IMG/VR virus record: IMGVR_UViG_3300017740_000027 | Span: 1-35,308 of that record | DNA length: 35,308 nt | Reading direction: 5' to 3' (one strand) | From: a virus | Part shown: positions 15,913 through 25,100 of the stretch, piece by piece | Layout of the letters: every line of letters starts with the position of its first letter | How positions within the stretch are numbered: position 1 is the first letter of the stretch | Program-made: the position numbers and the translations under genes | The notes under the pieces: generated by a model | Database searches by the model: none | Seen by the model: the letters and a program-made list of their open reading frames with translations, nothing else | Told to the model about the DNA's origin: nothing

Positions 15913-16827
15913 TTATTCTACTCCTACATAAAATTCTGAAGCAGAGTAGTACATTCCTCCAGTTATTGCCGTAGGGGTGGCTTCCATTTCTCCTAACACA
16001 AACACACCCTCATTGTTAACTTTTGCTACTTCTATGCTTCCACTTTTTATTAGAAATATATCGTTTATAGTAGAGCTTGTAATTTGAAAGCTACCACTTA
16101 ATTTCGTTAATCCTGTATTATCAAATGTGAATCTAGGACTACCTCCTAAAGCTGACCCACCACTATTAAATTGGATTTCTGTATCTGATCCTCCAGGGGT
16201 TGCACCTCCTGCTACTGTTAAATCAAATGTAGTACCATCATTTTTTTCAAATGTTAGTGTACTACCTGCTACAGATCCAGATTTTAAAGATTCACCTATA
16301 GTTTTGCTAGATACATCTCCTATATATTGGTAAACTGTTACTTTATAGGGTTTTGAATAAGTACCTTCTCCTGAGTCTTGGATTGTCAATATACCTGTTT
16401 GGTAATCAAATTGCCAATCTATTGGATCTGTTGGTTGGATTTGGGTATTATTATTATCTTTTAATATTATATCATAACCTATTCCATATTTAGTACTAAT
16501 AAAATTTCTTTGTAATAAATTTTCATTTATTGTTGGTCTGTCAACATCATCACCTGGTGTCCATCCTGATCCACTAGCAAAGTAGAATGCTTCATTATCA
16601 TATCCTAATGCAGGGGATAAAATAAAATCTGTGTATTTTTTAGCTACACCATCTGAAATAGCAGTTGTTGGTGTTGAAGAAATAGTTTGAGACCATATTT
16701 CTGTGGTATTAGTATTAATAGTATTTGCCCCAAATTCTTCATAAAAAGTTTTAGATGTAGAAGTAAATTCCTTATTAATTAAAGCTCTAAAGGATTTATC
16801 TATTTTAGTATTATTTGACAGGGCCAT
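15913..16827 (-). CDS. Fibre-associated virion protein with the INKEFTSTSK N-terminal domain (304 aa)
   Basis: The first 170 residues (FRALINKEFTSTSKTFYEEF, YFASGSGWTPGDDVDRPTIN, LQRNFISTKYG, WQFDYQTGILTIQ) are a near copy of the N-terminus of the 1036-residue fibre. It is therefore a structural domain, perhaps the attachment to the collar, sheath or baseplate. The rest is Gly/Ser/Thr-rich (SGSVAGSTLTFEKNDGTTFD), a segment also resembling the start of the 363-residue protein. The end (MYYSASEFYVGVE) is short, and no S74 or enzymatic domain is seen. It may be an adaptor or a short version of the larger fibre. The two genes are separated by a hairpin. Confidence 0.7.
   Translation of the reverse strand: MALSNNTKIDKSFRALINKEFTSTSKTFYEEFGANTINTNTTEIWSQTISSTPTTAISDGVAKKYTDFILSPALGYDNEAFYFASGSGWTPGDDVDRPTINENLLQRNFISTKYGIGYDIILKDNNNTQIQPTDPIDWQFDYQTGILTIQDSGEGTYSKPYKVTVYQYIGDVSSKTIGESLKSGSVAGSTLTFEKNDGTTFDLTVAGGATPGGSDTEIQFNSGGSALGGSPRFTFDNTGLTKLSGSFQITSSTINDIFLIKSGSIEVAKVNNEGVFVLGEMEATPTAITGGMYYSASEFYVGVE
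16496..16581. repeat. 86-bp block identical to 19664-19749
   Basis: Within the N-terminal domain coding regions of the 304- and 1036-residue genes, 86 consecutive bases are identical, including third codon positions. Flanking sequence is diverged. This suggests recent gene conversion or strong constraint on the DNA. Confidence 0.95.
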
Positions 16828-16860
16828 TTACATTTAGTTTTTAATATGATTGTTTTTAAT

Positions 16861-16882
16861 AAGCGCTAGTTTCCTAGCGCTT
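16861..16882. other. Perfect 9-bp hairpin between the 1036- and 304-residue genes
   Basis: AAGCGCTAG and CTAGCGCTT are separated by TTTC on the plus strand, which reads as a GAAA tetraloop on the coding strand. No T-run follows on either strand, so a classical intrinsic terminator is doubtful. It could be a weak terminator, an RNA-stabilising 3' end or a processing site. Confidence 0.7.
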
Positions 16883-16890
16883 TAAAAAAT

Positions 16891-19800
16891 TTATATTACA
16901 GTCATTGTTGCTGATGATAGGTTTGCTGTAGCTGATGAAGCTATTGAAATTACCATTGCAAAGTCTCCTGTTTTTACATTAGTTCCACCATTAACAAAAG
17001 CAAGTGACCAATTTCCATTTAGGTTTCCTACAGTTCCACTGGTAATACCATACCCATTAGGAACATTATTATTTCCTGGTACTACTGCACCTGTAAAATC
17101 ATTTGATGTTCCTGCAGCTCTTCCTAAATCATATATTTGACTTGGAGATCCTCCAGCAATGAAAAAAGTATCTATTAAAAGAACTTCAAGATCTCCACCA
17201 CTACCCCATGCACTTATTGATGAGAAAGTTCCAGTTAATGAGTAAGTTCCTGATACTCTACCTGTAGGAAATCCTGTAAATTTTCTAATCCAATATTGTC
17301 TTCCTGAAAATCCTGTATATCCAGACCCATTATTAATACTTGCAGGAGAAATGTTACCTGCATTAGCAGAAAGTATTATTCCATTTCTTGTTTGAGCATT
17401 ACCATTGGTTAATACTGCACTTGGTGACCAAGCTGTAGAATAATCTTGTTCTAATCTTTGTGTTTCATCTCTAAATGTTTCATTATTACCCGATTGATCT
17501 GCTGAAAATGATTGAACTGGAGTATTAGATAAAGTAACTGATGGAGATGTTACTGTTGTATGTGCTGGTTTAAATACACTAACTGTACAAGTTGGAGCTG
17601 TTATTCCTGATATTACATTAGGTTTTAATCCAACTACTGTAGTATTACTTAAACTATCATTAAAATTAGGTTGATCTGCACCTGTAGTACCTTCAACTGG
17701 ATCACTACTAAAGAATGTTGTAGAATTGTATTTAACATTATTCTCTTGATAAACTGGAAGGAACATATTTTCTGCTGTCATTGGTATATTAAAAGTAGCA
17801 GTTTTTAAATATTCAACTCCACTCATATATCTGTAAGTAACAGATCCTGAGGTAATTTGTCCTGAAGCATTTCCTGCTATAGATGCAGGTGATACTGTTG
17901 GTGTTGGGTTAAATGTTGATCCATTAGCTCCTACAAATGCTAAATCTGTGAAATTTGTAGAACCAGCACCATTATCAGCTAGTAATTGATATTTATAAGA
18001 TCCCGTTGCATCTGCGGCAATACTTTGAACTATTCTGGCATTTGCTTTCATCCAGAAGGTTTCATATTGTGAAAGAGATGTTAATTCTATTTTTCCTGAT
18101 GGGGTTGGATTTGTACCTGCACTTAAAGCATGAGTTTCAATACTAGCAGCTGCTCCTCTAAAAGAAATACTACTACTAACACCACCTTCTAATACATTAC
18201 TTGGAGAAAAATCTGCAAATTTACCTGCTCTAAATCTAGTACCTGTTGTAGCTGTAGATAAATTATAAGTAGGATCATTTGTAAAACTTATACTACTACC
18301 ACCACTAAATCCATTATAATAACCAAATCCAGTCATATTATAAGCTAATTTACCAGTTTCATCAGTAGCATTACTTAGTACTAAATTAGTTCCACCTAAA
18401 GTTAAAGCTTTTGCTGGAGCTAGATCTAAAAATGCTTTACTAATTTCATCCATAGATTGTGCTAATGAAGTAGCACTAGTAAATGTATCAAAGAAACCAT
18501 TACCATATGCATTTGCATCTGCAGGTTGACCAATATTAATTGATTGACCACTTGCTTGAATTGGAATAGCTGTTGAACCTGATACTATTAAAGATCCTGT
18601 TATTTCAGCATCTCCAACAAATGGGAATCCTGCACTTGGAGCTGATGATTGACTTAAAGCAATGGCTAATGAAGCTGAAACATCTGAAATATTTGGTAAA
18701 CTTAATGTTCCTTGGATATCTGCACTACTTGAAACTATAATTGAACTAAATTCTGCTGCACTTCCTGATACTATAAGTTTTGACCATTTGTCTGTATAAA
18801 TCCAAGCATCATTACTTGAATCTACAAACATATTACCTTTTTGGTTATATAATGCTGGTATTTCTGAAATTGCAGATCCACTAATAACCATTGACACATA
18901 AGCATCTGGTTGAAAATCTGCTGCTGAATCTGCATCAAATGAACTTGTTATAGCCCATCTTCCTTCATTTGAATCATACCCAAATAACTTTCCTTCACCA
19001 CCAGCTGCTTGTTGTACTACTATACCACCGTCTCCTGCTGAAGTTGATCCTGAGGATAGTAAAATATATTTATCTTTAATTGCTAAGTTTGTTGCATTTG
19101 TAAATGATGCGGTTCCTGCTACACTTAAATTTCCTGATAATGTTAAATTTGTACCTGTTGCATCAGTTGCTAAAGCTGCTGCCGTTGCTGCATTTGTAGC
19201 ATTTGCTACTGCTCCATCTACATTTGCTCCTGCTACGTAAGATGCTGTTGCTACTGCTCCATCTACATTTGCTCCTGCTACGTAAGATGCTGTTGCTACT
19301 GCTCCATCTACACTTGCTCCTGCTACGTAAGATGCTGTTGCTGCAATACCTTCTAAACTTCCAGTAAGTGAACCTGTTATAGAAGTAGCATTAAATGAAC
19401 CTGTTACTTGTAAGTCATTTGTTGTAGCAAAGAATGAACCTGTTTGTTCGAATATACCACTTCCACCACCTAATGATTGACTTAAAAATTGACCTGTATA
19501 TTGATAAACAGTAATTTTATATGGAGTTGATTTTCCACCAGGATTTTCAATAGTTAATATACCTGTTTGGTAATCAAATTGCCATCCTATAGGATCCGTA
19601 GTATTAATAACAGTACCATTATTTTCTTTTAACTGTACATCATATGCACCCCCATATTTGGTGCTAATAAAATTTCTTTGTAATAAATTTTCATTTATTG
19701 TTGGTCTGTCAACATCATCACCTGGTGTCCATCCTGATCCACTAGCAAAATAAAATGCTTCTGTACCATACCCTAACATAGGGGATAAAACAAAATCAGT

Positions 19801-20001
19801 GTATAATCTAGCTACACCATCATTAACTGCTGTAGATGGAGTTGCAGAGATATCAGAAGACCAAACTTCTGAAGTATTAGTATTTAAAGTTTGTGTCCCA
19901 AATTCTTCATAAAAAGTCTTTGAGGTAGATGTAAACTCTTTATTAATTAACGCCTTAAACGAAAATGAGAGTTGTTTTTCTTCTGTAGTTGTTAGTGACA
20001 T
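16891..20001 (-). CDS. Large modular tail fibre (1036 aa)
   Basis: Modules in order: N-terminal domain (about 1-170) shared with the 304-residue protein; a linker SGIFEQTGSFFATTNDLQ near residue 180, also found in the 680- and 1064-residue fibres; a shaft with a three-fold 15-residue repeat (ATASYVAGANVDGAV); a module (NLAIKDKYILLSSGSTSAGD, LFGYDSNEGRWAI) also found in the 354- and 391-residue fibres; then a long C-terminal half related to that of the 680-residue fibre (EYLKTATFNIPMTAEN, RVSGTYSLTGTFSSISAW). There is no S74 domain or catalytic motif. The C-terminal half is probably the receptor-binding part. A TATTTATAA motif lies 25 bases before the ATG. Confidence 0.82.
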   Translation of the reverse strand: MSLTTTEEKQLSFSFKALINKEFTSTSKTFYEEFGTQTLNTNTSEVWSSDISATPSTAVNDGVARLYTDFVLSPMLGYGTEAFYFASGSGWTPGDDVDRPTINENLLQRNFISTKYGGAYDVQLKENNGTVINTTDPIGWQFDYQTGILTIENPGGKSTPYKITVYQYTGQFLSQSLGGGSGIFEQTGSFFATTNDLQVTGSFNATSITGSLTGSLEGIAATASYVAGASVDGAVATASYVAGANVDGAVATASYVAGANVDGAVANATNAATAAALATDATGTNLTLSGNLSVAGTASFTNATNLAIKDKYILLSSGSTSAGDGGIVVQQAAGGEGKLFGYDSNEGRWAITSSFDADSAADFQPDAYVSMVISGSAISEIPALYNQKGNMFVDSSNDAWIYTDKWSKLIVSGSAAEFSSIIVSSSADIQGTLSLPNISDVSASLAIALSQSSAPSAGFPFVGDAEITGSLIVSGSTAIPIQASGQSINIGQPADANAYGNGFFDTFTSATSLAQSMDEISKAFLDLAPAKALTLGGTNLVLSNATDETGKLAYNMTGFGYYNGFSGGSSISFTNDPTYNLSTATTGTRFRAGKFADFSPSNVLEGGVSSSISFRGAAASIETHALSAGTNPTPSGKIELTSLSQYETFWMKANARIVQSIAADATGSYKYQLLADNGAGSTNFTDLAFVGANGSTFNPTPTVSPASIAGNASGQITSGSVTYRYMSGVEYLKTATFNIPMTAENMFLPVYQENNVKYNSTTFFSSDPVEGTTGADQPNFNDSLSNTTVVGLKPNVISGITAPTCTVSVFKPAHTTVTSPSVTLSNTPVQSFSADQSGNNETFRDETQRLEQDYSTAWSPSAVLTNGNAQTRNGIILSANAGNISPASINNGSGYTGFSGRQYWIRKFTGFPTGRVSGTYSLTGTFSSISAWGSGGDLEVLLIDTFFIAGGSPSQIYDLGRAAGTSNDFTGAVVPGNNNVPNGYGITSGTVGNLNGNWSLAFVNGGTNVKTGDFAMVISIASSATANLSSATMTVI
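19205..19339. repeat. Three tandem copies of a 45-bp repeat in a fibre gene
   Basis: Units at 19205-19249, 19250-19294 and 19295-19339. The first two are identical and the third differs by one base. They keep the reading frame and encode a 15-residue repeat with core TASYVAGANVDGAVA. Part of the unit recurs at 30833-30864 in another fibre gene. Confidence 0.95.
19400..19464. repeat. 65-bp linker module (copy 1 of 3)
   Basis: Encodes part of the linker GIFEQTGSFFATTNDLQVTG. It aligns without gaps to 21620-21684 and 24645-24709 in two other fibre genes; it differs from the latter at 6 of 65 positions. Confidence 0.9.
19664..19749. repeat. 86-bp block identical to 16496-16581
   Basis: Second copy of the identical block, coding for the N-terminal domain core (LQRNFISTKYG reading backwards into GSGWTPGDDVDRP). 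Surrounding codons differ between the two genes. Confidence 0.95.
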
Positions 20002-20026
20002 TTTTTGTTATTTTAATTTCTGTTTA

Positions 20027-20035
20027 TTATAAATA
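20027..20035 (-). promoter_or_regulatory. TATTTATAA motif, putative late promoter of the 1036-residue fibre
   Basis: The coding strand reads GATATTTATAATAAACAGA; the motif lies right after the stop of the 680-residue gene and ends 25 bases before the ATG. Confidence 0.5.
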
Positions 20036-20037
20036 TC

Positions 20038-22080
20038 CTAAGATACTGTTAAATTTATATTTGTTAATACACTTGTTAAATTAGGGGTAGAATATTTTAT
20101 CCATAATATTAAATTTCCAGAATTTCCTACACTAGTATTTTGCCCGAATGACCAAGTCCCACTTAAAACTCCAGCAGTACCTACACCCGCCCCATAAATA
20201 TTAGATACAACAGGACCTGTTGATAAAAGTCTCCCTAAATCATAAATTTTAGTAGCTGAAATTGGTCCTGTAATGTCTTCTTGTTTTATTATAGCCACTT
20301 CTAAACCTCCTCCACTATTCCATTCACTTATTTGAACAAAATTACTACTCAAAGCAAAAGTTCCTGAAATTTTACCTGAAGAATATCCTGAAAATAGTCT
20401 ATAGTAATTTTGTACACCTGAAAATCCTGTATAATCTCCTTGATTACCACCTATTAATCTTCCATTTTGTACTTGCAAAGCTCCATTAACTAAGGGATTG
20501 CTAGAATTCCAAGCTGAATTATCTAGAGCTATATATCTTCTTGATTCTCCTAAAAATGGTTCATTTATAGCTGTAGAAGGATCAGATACATAAGAATTAA
20601 CTTTTGTTGGTGTTAAAGTATAAGAAGCATTATATGTTCCTGTTTTTCCTGGTTTAGTCACAACTGCAGTTCCTGTTGGTGAATTTTGTCCTGAACTTAA
20701 ACCTGCAGTAATTGTAGGAGCTATTTCTACTATTTTTGTATCTCCAAATTGTGGGGAATCTGATGCTTTACTTCCTGTAGTTATACTATTGGTATAAATA
20801 GAAGTAAAACTCATTTGGTTTATATTATAAACAGGGTTAAACAAATTATTTCCTGTAGCAGGTATATTAAATGTAGCTGTTTTTAAATATTCTATTCCAC
20901 TTAAAGCATTATAAGTAACAGAACCAGAAGTAATAGTTCCTACTGATATAGAAGGATCTGGGTAATCTGGGCCTCCTCCTAAGAAAAATAGTTGAGTTTC
21001 TGCAGTTTCACCAGCATCATTATCAGCCGAAAGTTTAAATTTATATGAACCTGTATCTGATACCGCGTATGTTATTTGAGCATTAGCTTTCATCCACAAG
21101 TTATTGTATACTTCTAAACTATTTACCCAAAGATTTCCTACAGTACCAGTACCAGTATTTAAAGATTTTATATCAAGGATTGGAGCCCCACTTTGTGCTG
21201 TTATACTAGAAGTTATACCTCCTTCTAAAACATTATTAGGGGTAAAATCACTTTTTTTACCTGCTCTAAAAGATGAACCTGGACTAGGGGATGTTAAAGT
21301 AATTCCTGATAATGTAATTAATCTATCAGTAACAAGTTGATTAGCTAAATATCCTAAATACCAATCTGATGAAATTAATCCTCCTGCTAAATAACCTGAA
21401 TATACTGCTGCAGGAGCTGATCTTACTAAACTAGTACTAGTTAATTCTCCTGCTTTAGGTGGTGCTAAATCTGCAAATGCTTCACTAATTTGATCTAAGG
21501 CATTTGCTAATCTTGTATTTTCATTAAATGTTGTAAAATATCCATCTGTATATGTGTTATCAGAACCTTCAGGTGTACCAATATTAATAGATGGACTTGA
21601 ACCTGTTACTGTTAATGAACCTGTTATTTGTAAATCATTTGTGGTAGCATAAAATGAACCTGTTGGTTCAAATATACCACTTCCTCCACTTCCACTACCA
21701 GCTAAACTAGATAAATCAATATTAAGAGAAGAAGTAATACTTCCAGATGTGATAGGCCCATAAAAAGTTAATATGTTATTTGAAGTATTAAAGGAAGCAC
21801 TTACAAAAGCATTATCTTCAAAAGAAAAAGGATTCCAAACTACTTCATCAAAAAATGTTGTTGGTGGGTTTGCAGGTATTATCTCAGCTTGATATAAAGA
21901 TTGACTATCTTCAAAGTAAACAATTTGTTTATCTTCCCACAATTCAACCGCTTGAGCACTTGCTGAAAAAGAAGGCATTACTTTAAAAGCACCATTAATA
22001 AATTCAATGTTAGCTAAGGGGATGGTACCTGCTGATAAAGCGGCGCTATTTAATCCTACTGATGACGGGTATACTGGCAT
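20038..22080 (-). CDS. Modular tail fibre, paralogue of the 1036-residue protein (680 aa)
   Basis: The N-terminus (MPVYPSSVGLNSAALSAG, then LWEDKQIVYFEDSQSLYQAE) is different from the other fibres, so it may attach by its own route. After a Gly/Ser-rich spacer it has the linker SGIFEPTGSFYATTNDLQ near residue 138. The rest, about 500 residues, is related throughout to the C-terminal half of the 1036-residue fibre: FRAGKKSDFTPNNVLEGG, GIEYLKTATFNIP, GDYTGFSGVQNYYRLFSG, KISGTFALSSNFVQISEW. The two have clearly diverged, as expected for receptor-binding paralogues. A TATTTATAA motif ends 12 bases before the ATG, overlapping the end of the upstream gene's stop region. Confidence 0.8.
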   Translation of the reverse strand: MPVYPSSVGLNSAALSAGTIPLANIEFINGAFKVMPSFSASAQAVELWEDKQIVYFEDSQSLYQAEIIPANPPTTFFDEVVWNPFSFEDNAFVSASFNTSNNILTFYGPITSGSITSSLNIDLSSLAGSGSGGSGIFEPTGSFYATTNDLQITGSLTVTGSSPSINIGTPEGSDNTYTDGYFTTFNENTRLANALDQISEAFADLAPPKAGELTSTSLVRSAPAAVYSGYLAGGLISSDWYLGYLANQLVTDRLITLSGITLTSPSPGSSFRAGKKSDFTPNNVLEGGITSSITAQSGAPILDIKSLNTGTGTVGNLWVNSLEVYNNLWMKANAQITYAVSDTGSYKFKLSADNDAGETAETQLFFLGGGPDYPDPSISVGTITSGSVTYNALSGIEYLKTATFNIPATGNNLFNPVYNINQMSFTSIYTNSITTGSKASDSPQFGDTKIVEIAPTITAGLSSGQNSPTGTAVVTKPGKTGTYNASYTLTPTKVNSYVSDPSTAINEPFLGESRRYIALDNSAWNSSNPLVNGALQVQNGRLIGGNQGDYTGFSGVQNYYRLFSGYSSGKISGTFALSSNFVQISEWNSGGGLEVAIIKQEDITGPISATKIYDLGRLLSTGPVVSNIYGAGVGTAGVLSGTWSFGQNTSVGNSGNLILWIKYSTPNLTSVLTNINLTVS
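21620..21684. repeat. 65-bp linker module (copy 2 of 3)
   Basis: Differs from the copy at 24645-24709 at only 2 of 65 positions, although the genes around it are otherwise different. See also 19400-19464. Confidence 0.92.
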
Positions 22081-22092
22081 ATCTTTCTTTTA

Positions 22093-22101
22093 TTATAAAT
22101 A
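22093..22101 (-). promoter_or_regulatory. TATTTATAA motif, putative late promoter of the 680-residue fibre
   Basis: The coding strand reads AATATTTATAATAAAAGAAA, beginning immediately after the stop codon of the 1064-residue gene and ending 12 bases before the ATG. Confidence 0.5.
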
Positions 22102-22102
22102 T

Positions 22103-25100
22103 TTAAACTCCTCCTGATCCATTTGCAGGGTTAAGGCCCATATTAATACTAGTTGCAGAACTAAGATTATTTTGATTTACAATCATATACCATTGACTAA
22201 ACCCATTAACCGATGGACTTACTGAAAATTGATATATGTTAGAAGGTTCTATAGTATTAATTCCGTCTATAGTAACTCCATCTGCTCCTATTTCTAGTAC
22301 TGAAATATTAGAAGCTGCACTAGCATTATAAGCATCAGTCATTACTGTTGGTACATTAGTTAAAGCTGAACCACTAGGTATTAATATTGCTATCCTATTT
22401 GCATTATTTCTTGAAATAGTTCCACTACTACCTAAAGCTCTCATCATAGTTTTTACATTAGCTCCTGAAGTTTGGGCTAATACATTTCCATTTCTTGTTC
22501 CTCCATACTGATAAGTAAAATTACTTCCTAGATTGGCCTTTAATTGTTCTAAAAATCCAAATCCTGTTGATGCTGTTGAAGTTTGAGGTGTAGTTCCTGT
22601 ATTATTAGAAGCTATTCCTAAATCATTATTTATAGTTGTAGTTCCTAACCCAACATCATATACAAAAATTTGTTCATTAACTGGAGCTGCTCCTAAAGTT
22701 AAAGTTCTAGCATATGTTCGAGTAGATCCATAACTGTCAGTAACAACTTCATTGTAACTAAATGACTTTCCTGCTGCTTCAGAATTAGCTAATTGGATTT
22801 GCCATGAGGTTCCATTACCATTTTGAGAAACTGGGTTTAGTAAAGCTGCATCTGTACCAGTTAATGTTAAAACATAAGGTATATTATTTTCAACATCTGA
22901 AATAGTAATATTACATATATTAGTACCTGCATTTTGGGGTGCATTTACACTAATAGGAGTTCTAGCTGAAATTGTAGGTGCCTGATTATCTGTTACTGTA
23001 ACTGAATATGCTTGTTTATTTACTGTTCCAAATGTATTAGAAGCTGTAATTGAAAAATCTATTGTAGCTGGTGAGAAATATGAAGCACTAATATTAGCAT
23101 TAGCTGACATTCTTTGATTACCATCTATAGCAAAAGGTGTTGATGGGTTTAATTGCCAACTTACTGTTTCATTTTGAACATTATAGTTTGATGTAAATTG
23201 AAATTGTGTTCCAACTCCATTTAGATTATTAGTTACAAACCCATTAATTTCTGCTGATTCATTTATATAAAGATTACCTGGAGCAGTTATAGCGGGTGCT
23301 GTATCATCTGCAATAGGAATTGTTATTAATGCTGATGTTGTACCTGGATCATAGTTATCTTGAACTGTTACTGTATAAACATAAGAATCTATTAGATCAG
23401 AATTAAGGACAGCACTTGCTTTTCTACTCATAAGTCCTGTAGAATTCATTTCAAAAGCATTTTCGCTTGGATCTGATTGTGATGGAGATCCTGCATCACC
23501 GTCAGCAAAGTATGTACCTAATGGAACATTTACTCCTCCTACACTTAGTGAATTTAAAGTTGCACTTGTAAAAGTTAAAGTATCTCCTGCTTCAGGGCCA
23601 GTAGCTGAAATCTGTCCTGCATTTCTATAAAAACCACTAATCTGAGGTCTTGAATTAGTAACATTTTCATTTTCGTTAACTCCTGTTAATGGTTGGTCCG
23701 ACATTACAGGTGGTAGATTATCTGTTACATTTATAGTAAATGGTAAATATGCAATAGATTCTGAATCTTGGGTTGGATAATGCTGATCACTTGCTGTTAA
23801 AGCAAAATTATATGAAGGATAAGTATCGAAATCAACATTATTAATTTGTTGTATTTGTATTCTTTTAGAAGGATAATTGACATTAATTTGAAAATCATTT
23901 TGAAATTTTGCAGATAAAGATCCTGAGTTTATAGTAACTGTATCATTTTGTCCGTCTGTAAAATATATAGTTCTTTTAACCCCATTTGTAGAGCTTTCTA
24001 ATAAAGGAATTGTTTGAGTTCCTGTTATTACATTACCCGAAATACTATTTTCTCTAAATACAGGAGCAGTATTTGGAAGGATTTGAATATAAAGAGTTTT
24101 ATCTGTAAATAACCCTAAAGTATCGGTTGCTCTAACTGGTAAAGCTGCTGCATCAAATGCCTGGGATGAATCAGTATTCATTGATTCAGATGCTTCAACA
24201 TTAAGATAAATACTATTACCTGTAATTCTAAATTGGTCTAAAGTATAAGAACTTTGTGTTTGAACTGTTACAGCTTGACTTTCAGCATCTGCTGTGTTTA
24301 TAGCACCTACTAAAGTACCACTAGGGGTAAATTCTTGTGTATTTTGATAATATAAAGAACTAATAGTAGGAGCTGTGTTAGCAAAGTATACTTTTTCTAT
24401 AAAATCAGTTACACCATTTGCTCCAAAATTTACATCTCTAATCCCTACAGGTTGATCTTGGTTTGTTACTGCTCTATTACCATCAAAAGCAACAAATGAA
24501 GCAGATTCAGCTAATGAAGCAGATTCAGCATAACTTGAAGATACTTCTTTTGTAATTTCAACTACAGCTTCTAAAGCATGTGAAGCTGTTATGGCATATG
24601 AAGCTGTTAATTCGTTTATAGTCCCAGGTGTTACTGTTAAACTACCTGTTATTTGTAAATCATTTGTAGTAGCATAAAATGAACCTGTTTGTTCAAATAT
24701 ACCACTTCCTCCTCCACTACCACTTGAATAAGATAAAACTTTAATAGAACCACTCATATTAGGATGAGAAGAACATTGATAGTAAAGTTGGTCAGGTGCA
24801 CTAAAAGGAACATTAAATAAAAGTGTTGACCCTCCTCCTGCATTATTATTAGTTACACCACTACTATAAGGTGTTCCTGATCCTCCTGAAGGTGCATTTG
24901 TTTGAATTTGTATTGGATGTTGTCCTACGGCATTGTCATTTACAAAAGCATATTCAAATCCTCTAACTAATATTAATTCTGGATCTGCAGTTGCACCTGG
25001 GAAACCATCTCCATTAAATAAATAATCTTGTGATCCTATACTGGTAATATTAAATTGAGCAGAATAAGCTGATCCTCCTCCACTACCACTAATTTCAGAC

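Noticed and set aside
19205-19339. CRISPR-like array
   Set aside because: The 45-bp units are directly adjacent with no spacers and keep a reading frame in a fibre gene.
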